Assembly: GCF_017826695.1 (NCBI RefSeq)
Contig: NZ_JAFFZW010000001.1
Span: 558,001 to 622,000, forward strand
Reading direction: 5' to 3'
Source of the DNA: Pseudomonas alliivorans
GTDB lineage: Bacteria > Pseudomonadota > Gammaproteobacteria > Pseudomonadales > Pseudomonadaceae
DNA: 64,000 nt
The position numbers and the translations under genes were made by a program. Each line of letters starts with the position of its first letter. Positions within the stretch are counted from its first letter, which is position 1. Under the pieces are notes generated by a model. That model saw only the letters and a program-made list of their open reading frames with translations, was not told the origin of the DNA and did not search any database. This document shows positions 48,962 through 57,675 of the stretch, piece after piece.

Positions 48962-49173
48962 TTGCTTTGAAACCTCTGAAGCTGAATATAACTGCTGGTT
49001 TACGAATTCATCGAGGGGTGTAGACCACTGATTTATAGGGGAGTTTGCCGCCCGCGAAAAAATAGTCAGCGCCTGTGTCTGCCGGGCAGGGAATGAAAGC
49101 GCCCTCGGTTCGTCTAAACCCGTTGCGTGATCTATACCTAACCCTTTCCTCGAATCAGATGACGGATATTTCC

Positions 49174-49734
49174 ATGAGCCAGGTTCATTCCATCGCCGTA
49201 TTGGTCGGCAGTCTGCGCAAAGCGTCCATCAACCGAAAAATCGCTCTGGCGTTGGCGGAGCTGGCACCGGATACACTGAAGCTCAATATCGTCGAGATCG
49301 GTGATCTGCCGCTGTACAACGAAGACATCGATGGAGACACACCGCCGCCGGCCTACACCGTATTTCGCGAGCAGCTGGCCGCTGCCGATGGCGTCCTGTT
49401 CGTGACACCCGAGTACAACCGCTCGGTGCCCGGCGCCTTGAAGAATGCCATCGACGTGGGTTCTCGGCCCTACGGCCAGAGCGCTTTCAGCGGCAAGCCG
49501 GGAGCCGTGATCAGCGCATCGCCGGGTGCCATCGGCGGGTTCGGCGCGAACCATCATTTGCGCCAGTCGCTGGTCTTTCTTGACGTGCCCTGCCTGCAGC
49601 AGCCCGAATCGTATCTTGGCAATGCCGGGACCTTCTTCGATGAGGCCGGTACGCTTTCCGACAAGACCCGCCCGTTCCTGCAGACCTTCATCGACGCCTT
49701 CGCTGCCTGGGTCGAGAAGAACAACCAGGCTTGA
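49174..49734 (+). CDS. NAD(P)H-dependent FMN reductase
   Basis: This 186-residue flavodoxin-fold reductase has the phosphate-binding loop IAVLVGSLRKASINRKIA and the flavin-ring segment TPEYNRSVPGALKNAIDVGSRP. It matches the ChrR/SsuE-type family (FMN_red), which uses NAD(P)H to reduce FMN, quinones or chromate. The exact substrate is unknown. ATG 49174 (SQVHSIAVLV follows) is preferred because the beta-1 strand follows at once; ATG 49159 is also in frame. Confidence 0.85.
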   Translation: MSQVHSIAVLVGSLRKASINRKIALALAELAPDTLKLNIVEIGDLPLYNEDIDGDTPPPAYTVFREQLAAADGVLFVTPEYNRSVPGALKNAIDVGSRPYGQSAFSGKPGAVISASPGAIGGFGANHHLRQSLVFLDVPCLQQPESYLGNAGTFFDEAGTLSDKTRPFLQTFIDAFAAWVEKNNQA

Positions 49735-49836
49735 GCCGCCTGAAGTGAAAGCGATTCCTGGCTGTTTCGCAACGAATTGTTTTATGTAACGCAGCCGCTT
49801 TCATCCGCTCAATAAGCTGTTTCCTTTTGTCCTTGG

Positions 49837-49854
49837 CCACGCAGTGCTGCGTGG
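49837..49854. promoter_or_regulatory. Perfect palindrome upstream of the giant toxin-like gene
   Basis: CCACGCAG-TG-CTGCGTGG is an 18-base perfect inverted repeat ending 27 bases before the ATG of the 1732-codon gene. It could be an operator or a leader hairpin; no T-run follows. Confidence 0.5.
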
Positions 49855-49881
49855 TCGAGGTGTCATTCAAGGAAACAGCAC

Positions 49882-52800
49882 ATGTCAGCATTACCCCCCT
49901 ATTTTTTCAGTGAGTCGCTCAAGACCCGTTTCGTTCAGGACGTCCTGGAGGCCATCAGCGAGTTACGTGTCAGTCACGAACAAGGTCAGTGGCTACGCGG
50001 ACTGGCCAGTGAGACGAACGCTACACAAACCACCTTCGCCCGCCCCAGGGTCGACTGTTTTGTCAGGGACGATGGGGTGCAACTGACCGGCGAGTTGGCA
50101 ACGGCACTGATGATCAGCGACCCGGACGACCATCAGGCACCGGTATTTCTACACACCTTGCTGGCCGGGATCGAGCGATTCGACAGTCGCCTTTCCCTGC
50201 TGGCCGCGTTGAGACAGCGGTTCGATGAAGTCGGAAATCCGTCCATCGAGATTGACACTCAACAACTGGACGACCCGATTTTCAGTGCCCGGACACGGCT
50301 GATCCTGCTTCAACAGGCCAAGCACCTCGAGCACGTGTGGGAACAACTGCATGAGTTGCCCGAGCTGCGCACAGCACTGGGACGCGCCCTGAGCGACGCG
50401 CTTCAGGCGCATGAGGCAGCAGTGCACTTCGATGTATTCAGCCACCCTGTGCAACTGATCAATACCGCCGTGTCGGATACCAATGTGGTAGGGACCGACA
50501 GTCTGGTCAATGTCGCCGTGGACGAATACGTCTATCAGTCGCTGCCCTCGAATATGAAACGTCAGTATCTGGATGCGTCAGGCGGTGTTCTTTCCGGGCG
50601 GCTGGCCGATGCTTGTGCTCAGGCCATGTCCGGCGCCGTTGCCAGCATGGCTTCTGCCTATGAACGGTGCCTGATCGACTACTGGTCGTCCATGCGCAGT
50701 GATGGTCAGCGTGTTCGTGGGTTCTTCGCCCGGGCGCTGGCGGAATCGTATCGTCATCATTTGCTGTCAGGGCGCAATGACGGTTTGTTTTCCGCCCTCG
50801 AGTATCGAGGTCTGTGTTCGTTGCTGTCAGCGTCCGCTGAGTTGTCGGAATCAAAAAAGATCAGGGTTCGACGTTTGTCGGCGGCGGTGTCCGGGCAGGA
50901 GCCGGTCAAGTTGATCGGGGTCTTCGCGATTGATTTCGAGTCTGGAGCGCCCGCAGGCATTTACCTGTACTCGTGCCTGAACGGATTCAGACGTTTCAAT
51001 GACCTTGGCGGCATCGGTGCCTATTTTTCCAATGAGCAGGGCCGATCCGATCTTCTGTTGCTTTCATCTCTGAACGATCACCCGCTCTTGCGTGACGAAG
51101 GGCCGGTCGAGGTGCAGGCCAGTGCGTTTACCGGTCCGTTCCTGGAGCAGTATCTGGATTCGATCATCGCGTTGCAGCAGCGAAGCCTGCGTCATGTGTC
51201 GGCGCTTGCCCCGATCGGGTATGAAAAGACGCCGGTGCGGCTTGATGATGCACTGGATATCAGGGCGCTGCTGGACGTCCGGTTACTGAACCTGCATGAC
51301 CTGGGACGTTGGCGCGCCGGTCCGACTGACTTTGCTGGCATCTGGGAACTCCCTGTCAATGTGCCATACGTCGAGCCGGAGTCGTCCGGGACCTGGGCTG
51401 GCAAGTTGCAAAGGCTGGAGTTGCTGCTTGAGCGCATCTCGCTGTTGCATCCCGGTGTGGACGGCTGCATGCGTAATGCACTGAACCGTTATCTGACACT
51501 GGTCGGCGAACCCGGCCTGGATGCCCGCAAGCTCTGGATCGCCTCGAAGTCAGGCAGAGTGCCGGCGGTTCCGTTGCTGTCCTGGGTGCTCGGGAGGGTG
51601 TGCGGTGATGTCGAAACGGACTTCACTGACGCTGTGCTCATGCGCCGTGAATCAGCGTTGACGGGGGACTCGTTGGAAAGGCGCCTGCCCATCACGCTGC
51701 TGGAGCAGATGATCGACTGCGTACTTACAGGTTTCGAGAAACGCTTCGAGCGACAGATCAGCGATTTCTATGCGCGCCCGGTACGGTATCTGGACACCTG
51801 CGTACATCCAGGCGCGAGCAGCGGACTCATCCGTGAGTACGCCCTGCGTCTGGATATCATTATCAAGAAGCGCGTAGGCGGGCTGGAAGATCAGGCGCTT
51901 CAACGTGTCCAGCAAGTACTGGATCGGCCCTTTTCGGCCTTGAGGGATGTGCTGGGGGACGAGCGTGTGGATGCGTATACCTTGTCCGCGAAGTATGACG
52001 GGCTCGAACACCCTGTCGTGATGCCCAACGCCTTTGTGCTGAGCAAACCTGCACACGTCGGCAATGTCGTGCTTTGGCTCGCGGGCTCGGGACTGAGAAG
52101 CTTCGATACGGTGCTGGACCTGAAGAGCTGGTTTTCCCGGCAGATGACCGATCAGCGGGCGCATGTGCTGAACGCGCTGTCGGAACCGGACAGGGAGGCG
52201 GTGATCCAGCTTCTCAGGAAGGGCAGTGTGTCTGGAGTCGAGATCAACCTGCACGGCACCGAGGGGCACTTCATCAAGGCGTTGCAGGCAATCGAGATCA
52301 AGCGGCAACAGCAGACGGCGAGAAGCGTCTATGAAAAGGCCCTCAAGCGCGAGTTGAACTCCAGCCTGTTCCGCCATCTGATGGGGGCGGTCGAGTCGAA
52401 GGATGCCAATCGTCTGGTGCTGAACCGCCTTGGGCTGATCATTCAGAATGTGATCAACAAGACGGCCTTGCCAGAGTGGGTCAGTAACGCCTCCAGCACC
52501 GATCAGGTTTTACTGATCAATATTCTGCAGCACTTCTATGTGGCGTGCGTCGTACAAAAGGATTTTCTGTTTGGCCTTCCGAGCCTTTATGAGTATTCAC
52601 GCCAGCAACTGATGGAAAAATTTGCACAGGACTTTCCGGGCCAAACGCTCGAACCGGACGACGTCAAGGTCACCTTGACCCATTATGTTTCCGCTCCCGG
52701 GCTGCCTGGGGAAGTGCCTGTTGCCATCCCGGCCGCGACGGAGCGCGTCAGTGAGACGCTCAGCGAGTTTGCCGTCAATCGCTTCATGTCCCGTCAGGAC

Positions 52801-55080
52801 GGCATCATTTCGCTGGCGGCAAAAGAAGGTCAGTCATTGGCCGGGCCGCTGACGGCTTCGTACGTCCGGCAACTGGTCGACTCGCTTGACGTTGCCAAGG
52901 GCTATCGACGCCTGCTGGACGGGATCATGGCCGAGACTGACCCCGCCTACGCCGAGCGACAGAAGCTGTTTGCCGAACAATTGCCCGCGACAAGTCTGTT
53001 GAGGGCCTTCACGGCCAGACTGAAAAATGAATTGTCCGAAGATGCCTTTCGCTGCATCGAGGCGGTCATGAACATGCCTGATGGCATCGCCCGTCTGCCG
53101 GTCGGAGGCCGCAGGATCATACTCAGTCCGCTGTTGCTGTTGCCCGCCAGTCAAGGATGGTCGCCGACGACGGTGGTCAATACTTACCTGATTACCCCAC
53201 AGGACGGGACACCCGGGCCCTGGGTGCTTTACGCACCCTTTCACAGCGAGTTCGCGTTCAAGGAGTACGCCGACCGGGAGGTGCTACTCAATGACATACG
53301 CACGTCGGGCGAACTGCAGGCGTTCATCCTCGACCGGATTGAGCCTGCGGACCGCAAACTGTATGACCACGGCGGTTTCGTGGAACCGCACCTGCCGTTC
53401 AGTGTGGAGTCGTCCTTTGACTTGCCGTCAGAGCGCCCAGGCCCGGTTACCGTACAGATCCAGCCTTATGAAGGAAATGCGCTGAGCTTTCTGCTCAAAG
53501 GCACCCTGCAAGCCTTGAAGCTGGAAGTGCAGCGCGAAAGCGTGACCAGCGCTGAGTTGAAAAGCACCGCGGCGCGCTATTTGTTCGGTCTGGTTGCCGA
53601 GCAGACCATGGCGTTACTGCCGGGGCGTCTGGGCGCACTCGTCGGGATTTGGCAAAGTCAGAGCCTGTTGAACCTCTCTGCTGTCTCCGCTGGAGAACGG
53701 CACTGGGGCAAGGCTGTTGCGGAATTCATGGCGGCCCTGAGCATGTTGATCACGTCCGGCCGGAGTGTGCAGGGGGAGGGCGCGCCGGATGCGGAAATAC
53801 CTGATCTTTCTCTCGACGAAGAACAGCTTCTCAATCAACTGGAGGACCCAGGCGAGGTCATGCCTTTTCCCCAGTTTTCCTGGTCGAACAACTCCCTGAC
53901 TCAGGAGATCCTTACCCGTCTGCGTCAGTTCGAAGTCAAGGACGTCTCTCTCAGTACCTTGCAGAAGGACGAACTGTTCAACACCTACAACGATCCTGCC
54001 AGTGGCAGGAAATATGCCGCCATCGGCGGCAAGGCCTATGAGCTGAAGTCGGATCGGGACGGTTGGTTCATTGTCTCGCAGGACAGGGTCGGCCCGCCGG
54101 TGGTGCTTGACGAGGAGCAACGCTGGAAACTGGATCTGCACGGTGGGCTGAAGGGAGGAGGTGCCATATTGACGCGGGTCAAAACCAGCATCGTCGACGC
54201 CAACGCGGATGACGTTATGGCCGTTGACAGCCAAGGCATGCTGGAAATCCGCCGGACATTTCGTGGCATGGCGCAGGCAATCGAAGAGGGCCATACCCAG
54301 GCTCAGCGTTATCTGGAGAACTGCCTGGATAACCTCTGCCTGAAACTGCCCGACGGCTCGGTGGAGCCGCGCGTCAAACAGTTGCTGGGTGATTTCTTTG
54401 CCCAAAGCGAGCCTGACGAGCAACTGTATGAGACGGTCAAACACGTCGTTACGCAGATCTATGGCGCGTTGATGGACCCGACGCTGTCGCCGGTTGATTC
54501 GCCACGCTATGTGATCGGGGTCAACCGTATCGGTCATGAGGATTCCACGGCCTTTGTCTTCGGTTCAGACCCGTTGAAACGCATATTTCTGACCGAACAG
54601 TTCTTTCGATTGCCCAGCTATCGCTTCAAGGTCAGTGCCATGCGTTCAGGGCACTTTCATTACGGTGCCCATTATCGCGCTGCAATCCTCATCCACGAGC
54701 TGTCCCACCTGACACTCAACACCGAAGACCTGGCTTACGTCGATGCCCAGGCGCCCTTTGCCGATCTTCTGGAGGACACGGCCGGCTATCGCTTGAGATT
54801 GAAAAATGCGCAGCTGGCCCTTCAGCAGAAAGCGCTTTCCTATCAGACGGACCGCAGTCAGCTGTTCAAGCAACTGGAAAACGACCGCTGGAGAGACCTG
54901 AAGCGGTCCGATGGAAAGAGCAAGAGCACGATATTGCGCATCGCCGGCACATCGACGCTGGATGAGGCTCGTGACGTGTTCTATACCGATGTCCGCAAAC
55001 GCACGGACATCATGCTGACCAACGCCGACACCGTTGCGCTGCTGGTGACCCTGTTGGGTCGTGAGCGCCTGGTGCGCTAG
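49882..55080 (+). CDS. Giant DUF6543 (dermonecrotic-toxin-N-like) protein with C-terminal Asp-zincin peptidase motif
   Basis: The 1732-residue protein has no signal peptide and no membrane anchor. Long parts resemble the Pseudomonas 'dermonecrotic toxin N-terminal' (DUF6543) proteins: DALDIRALLDVRLLNL near 450, and the block GPWVLYAPF...LYDHGGFVEPHLPF around 1110-1170. Near the end, HELSH (1605-1609) followed by NTEDLAY (Asp 1616, Tyr 1619) matches the Asp-zincin rule HExxH ... (G/N)TxDxxY of M35-type Lys-specific metalloendopeptidases, and TNADTVALL (1714 on) matches the closing NAD motif. A zinc protease toxin or effector is inferred. It is unlinked to a secretion gene or obvious immunity gene. 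AAGGAAA precedes the ATG. Confidence 0.7.
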   Translation: MSALPPYFFSESLKTRFVQDVLEAISELRVSHEQGQWLRGLASETNATQTTFARPRVDCFVRDDGVQLTGELATALMISDPDDHQAPVFLHTLLAGIERFDSRLSLLAALRQRFDEVGNPSIEIDTQQLDDPIFSARTRLILLQQAKHLEHVWEQLHELPELRTALGRALSDALQAHEAAVHFDVFSHPVQLINTAVSDTNVVGTDSLVNVAVDEYVYQSLPSNMKRQYLDASGGVLSGRLADACAQAMSGAVASMASAYERCLIDYWSSMRSDGQRVRGFFARALAESYRHHLLSGRNDGLFSALEYRGLCSLLSASAELSESKKIRVRRLSAAVSGQEPVKLIGVFAIDFESGAPAGIYLYSCLNGFRRFNDLGGIGAYFSNEQGRSDLLLLSSLNDHPLLRDEGPVEVQASAFTGPFLEQYLDSIIALQQRSLRHVSALAPIGYEKTPVRLDDALDIRALLDVRLLNLHDLGRWRAGPTDFAGIWELPVNVPYVEPESSGTWAGKLQRLELLLERISLLHPGVDGCMRNALNRYLTLVGEPGLDARKLWIASKSGRVPAVPLLSWVLGRVCGDVETDFTDAVLMRRESALTGDSLERRLPITLLEQMIDCVLTGFEKRFERQISDFYARPVRYLDTCVHPGASSGLIREYALRLDIIIKKRVGGLEDQALQRVQQVLDRPFSALRDVLGDERVDAYTLSAKYDGLEHPVVMPNAFVLSKPAHVGNVVLWLAGSGLRSFDTVLDLKSWFSRQMTDQRAHVLNALSEPDREAVIQLLRKGSVSGVEINLHGTEGHFIKALQAIEIKRQQQTARSVYEKALKRELNSSLFRHLMGAVESKDANRLVLNRLGLIIQNVINKTALPEWVSNASSTDQVLLINILQHFYVACVVQKDFLFGLPSLYEYSRQQLMEKFAQDFPGQTLEPDDVKVTLTHYVSAPGLPGEVPVAIPAATERVSETLSEFAVNRFMSRQDGIISLAAKEGQSLAGPLTASYVRQLVDSLDVAKGYRRLLDGIMAETDPAYAERQKLFAEQLPATSLLRAFTARLKNELSEDAFRCIEAVMNMPDGIARLPVGGRRIILSPLLLLPASQGWSPTTVVNTYLITPQDGTPGPWVLYAPFHSEFAFKEYADREVLLNDIRTSGELQAFILDRIEPADRKLYDHGGFVEPHLPFSVESSFDLPSERPGPVTVQIQPYEGNALSFLLKGTLQALKLEVQRESVTSAELKSTAARYLFGLVAEQTMALLPGRLGALVGIWQSQSLLNLSAVSAGERHWGKAVAEFMAALSMLITSGRSVQGEGAPDAEIPDLSLDEEQLLNQLEDPGEVMPFPQFSWSNNSLTQEILTRLRQFEVKDVSLSTLQKDELFNTYNDPASGRKYAAIGGKAYELKSDRDGWFIVSQDRVGPPVVLDEEQRWKLDLHGGLKGGGAILTRVKTSIVDANADDVMAVDSQGMLEIRRTFRGMAQAIEEGHTQAQRYLENCLDNLCLKLPDGSVEPRVKQLLGDFFAQSEPDEQLYETVKHVVTQIYGALMDPTLSPVDSPRYVIGVNRIGHEDSTAFVFGSDPLKRIFLTEQFFRLPSYRFKVSAMRSGHFHYGAHYRAAILIHELSHLTLNTEDLAYVDAQAPFADLLEDTAGYRLRLKNAQLALQQKALSYQTDRSQLFKQLENDRWRDLKRSDGKSKSTILRIAGTSTLDEARDVFYTDVRKRTDIMLTNADTVALLVTLLGRERLVR

Positions 55081-55134
55081 AACGGGCACCCAGGCAAGTC
55101 CGTCCCTGGAGTGTTGGCGCCAGGGACCGACGCT

Positions 55135-56286
55135 TCAGACCAGGTAGTGACGCAACTCACGGGCGATCAACAGGCGCTGGATTTCGCTGGAGCCCTCGTA
55201 GATCTGGGTGATGCGGGCATCCCGGTAATAACGCTCCACCGGGTAGTCCTCGAGGTAGCCGTAGCCGCCATGAATCTGTATCGCCTTGGAGCAGACCCAT
55301 TCCGCCATTTCCGAGGCGAACAGTTTGGCCTGTGACGCCTCTGACAGGCATGGCTGACCGGCACTGCGAAGTCGGGCCGCGTGCAGGATCAGCAGGCGTG
55401 CGGCATTGACGCGGGTGTGCATGTCGGCCAGCAGGTTGGCGATGCTCTGGTGTTCGATGATGGGTTTGTCGAACTGCACACGCTCACGGGCGTAGATCAG
55501 CGCGGCTTCGAACGCTGCACGGGCGATGCCCAGCGCCTGGGCGGCGATACCGATACGGCCGCCTTCCAGGTTGGACAGCGCGATGGCAAGGCCCTTGCCG
55601 CGCTCGCCCAGCAGGTTGGCAGCCGGAATGCGGCAGTTATCGAGGGTGACTGCGCAGGTGTCCGAGGCCCGGATGCCCATTTTGTGTTCGCTGCGGTCCA
55701 CCACGAAGCCCGGGTTGTCGGTGGGCACCAGAAACGCCGACAGGCCTTTCTTGCCCAGCGCTGGATCGGTCACGGCAAACACGATCGCCAGCTTTGCCCG
55801 CTTGCCGTTGCTGACGAACTGCTTGGCACCATTGATCACCCATTCACCGCCCTGCAACTCGGCGCGGGTGCGCAGGTTATGCGCTTCTGAGCCTGCGTGC
55901 GGTTCGGTCAGGCAGAAGCAGCCAATGGCCTGGCCGGTGGCGAGTTTTTCCAGCCAGGTGTGTTTCTGTTCATCGCTGCCATAGTTGAGAATCGGTCCGC
56001 AGCCCACCGAGCTGTGGACGCTCATCAATGTGCCGGTGGCCGCATCGGCCGCAGAGATTTCTTCCACAGCCAGGGCGTAGGCCACGTAATCGATATAAGT
56101 GCCGCCCCATTGCTCGGGCACCACCATGCCCAGCAGGCCAAGCTCACCCAGCTTGCCAACCAGTGCGTCGTCGATCCAGCCGGCCTTTTCCCAGGCCTGG
56201 GCGTGCGGGGCGATTTCATTGCGGGCAAAGTCGCGCGCCATGTCGCGAATCATGATCTGCTCTTCGGTCAGTTCCAGGTCGTGCAT
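55135..56286 (-). CDS. Acyl-CoA dehydrogenase (probably isobutyryl- or short/branched-chain)
   Basis: This 383-residue FAD enzyme has signatures [49 protein letters not shown] and [41 protein letters not shown], the last containing the usual catalytic Glu region (YEG). It oxidises acyl-CoA to the trans-2-enoyl form and passes electrons to ETF. Pairing with a 3-hydroxyisobutyryl-CoA hydrolase gene three bases upstream points to isobutyryl-CoA in valine breakdown (inference). Confidence 0.88.
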   Translation of the reverse strand: MHDLELTEEQIMIRDMARDFARNEIAPHAQAWEKAGWIDDALVGKLGELGLLGMVVPEQWGGTYIDYVAYALAVEEISAADAATGTLMSVHSSVGCGPILNYGSDEQKHTWLEKLATGQAIGCFCLTEPHAGSEAHNLRTRAELQGGEWVINGAKQFVSNGKRAKLAIVFAVTDPALGKKGLSAFLVPTDNPGFVVDRSEHKMGIRASDTCAVTLDNCRIPAANLLGERGKGLAIALSNLEGGRIGIAAQALGIARAAFEAALIYARERVQFDKPIIEHQSIANLLADMHTRVNAARLLILHAARLRSAGQPCLSEASQAKLFASEMAEWVCSKAIQIHGGYGYLEDYPVERYYRDARITQIYEGSSEIQRLLIARELRHYLV

Positions 56287-56289
56287 GAT

Positions 56290-57387
56290 TCAGGTCTCCT
56301 GGCCGCTGAAAAAACTTTCGACGTGCGCCGCACTGACGTCCTGCGCACTGCCGTGTTTCCATCGCGGCTTCTTGTCTTTATCGATGATGAGGGCACGAAT
56401 CCCTTCGATCAGGTCGCCGCGCTCGAACCATTGGCGGTCCAGGTGCAGCTCCATGGCGAAGCAGGCGTGCAGTGAAAGGTGGCGACCCCGTTGCAGCATT
56501 TCCAGGGTCACGGCCATTGCCAGTGGCGAGTGGCCTTGCATGCGTTTGACGGTATCCAGCGCCCACTGGCGGGTGTCGGCGATGGTCACTTCCTGCAATT
56601 GCTCCAGGATGCTCGGGATATCGGGCAGGCCGAAAAAATGGTCGATGGCGGGGCGCAGGAGTTCAAGAGGAGGGTAGGGCAAGCGCTGGGTGCCCAGTTT
56701 GGCCATTGCACCCTGCAGGTCCTTGAGCGGAGTCGACTTCCATTTCAGGTGATCGAGCATATGGTCGAGTCGCGGCAGCATTTCACTGTTCATTGACCAG
56801 TCGGCCAGGCCGCAATACAACGCGTCGGCAGCGCCGATCTGACTGCCGGTCACGCCGAGCCAGATACCCAGTTCACCCGGCAGCCGGGATAGAAAATAGC
56901 TGCCGCCCACATCAGGGAAATAACCGATCGCCACTTCCGGCATGCCCAGTCGGGTGCGTTCGGTGACCACGCGCAGATCCGCGCCCTGAACCAGCCCCAT
57001 GCCGCCACCCAGGACCAGCCCGTCCATCAGTGCCATCACGGGCTTGCGGTAACCATGAATCGTCAGGTCCAGCGCATACTCTTCGGCGAAGAACGTCTGG
57101 TGCAGATCCAGCCCGTTGCGGTGGCTCTCGTACAGCGAACGAATGTCGCCGCCTGCACAGAACGCCTTGCCGCCTGCCCCGCGCAACACGACGGCATGGA
57201 TACTCTCGTCATCGGCCCACGCGTCGAGCTGTTGCCTGAGGGTGCGCACCATCTCCAGATCCAGCGCGTTAAGGTCCGCAGGGCGATTGAGTGTCAGGTG
57301 ACCAATATGATTGCGTACATCGACCAGAATCGCGCCCCGATTGACAGGTCGTCGAACCGGCAGGGCGGATGAAGCCTGTGAACTCAT
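56290..57387 (-). CDS. 3-hydroxyisobutyryl-CoA hydrolase (enoyl-CoA hydratase family)
   Basis: The 365-residue crotonase-fold protein shows GGKAFCAGGDIRSLYE (oxyanion hole), MDGLVLGGGMGLVQGADLRVVTERTRLGMPEVAIGYFPDVGGSYFLSRLPGELGIWLG and a longer C-terminal part (FERGDLIEGIRALIIDKDKKPRW), all typical of HIBCH. It hydrolyses 3-hydroxyisobutyryl-CoA in valine catabolism. ATG 57387 has AAGGAG upstream; the in-frame extension to 57495 is rejected. It is transcribed just ahead of the acyl-CoA dehydrogenase gene, three bases apart. Confidence 0.9.
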   Translation of the reverse strand: MSSQASSALPVRRPVNRGAILVDVRNHIGHLTLNRPADLNALDLEMVRTLRQQLDAWADDESIHAVVLRGAGGKAFCAGGDIRSLYESHRNGLDLHQTFFAEEYALDLTIHGYRKPVMALMDGLVLGGGMGLVQGADLRVVTERTRLGMPEVAIGYFPDVGGSYFLSRLPGELGIWLGVTGSQIGAADALYCGLADWSMNSEMLPRLDHMLDHLKWKSTPLKDLQGAMAKLGTQRLPYPPLELLRPAIDHFFGLPDIPSILEQLQEVTIADTRQWALDTVKRMQGHSPLAMAVTLEMLQRGRHLSLHACFAMELHLDRQWFERGDLIEGIRALIIDKDKKPRWKHGSAQDVSAAHVESFFSGQET

Positions 57388-57675
57388 TCTGAACTCCTTG
57401 TTCGTTTGCGCTTTTTTCTTGTCTGTTCCCGGCGTCGCAGCCGATCGTAGCAGTGCAAATCTGCAAAGCAAAACTGCGTTTAAGCATAGCCCCAAGTTTC
57501 AAATTGCCATCATTTGCGGCTCTGTTCGGCGCGATGAGCTTTAATCCATCTGCCTGCCACATGAATCATCGGGGCGTTCATGAGTATTCTGGCTGCTGTG
57601 ACTGTCACACATGGGAATTCCTCAAGCCCTTCCATGAAATGATTTCCATGAACGACCTGCCATGAGCGACTTCTC
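57388..57675. promoter_or_regulatory. Divergent control region with palindrome and TTCCATGAA repeats
   Basis: These 288 bases separate the valine genes from the MFS/HlyD pair. They contain the 13-base palindrome TGTGAC-T-GTCACA (57597-57609) and two direct copies of TTCCATGAA (57631-57639 and 57645-57653) 14 bases apart, close to the MFS start. They are candidate regulator sites; no promoter is certain. Confidence 0.45.

Noticed and set aside
49800..49881. A second hrp box before the giant toxin-like gene
   Set aside because: CCACGCA resembles the -10 part, but no GGAACC-like sequence lies 15-16 bases upstream, and CCACGCA is part of the palindrome.
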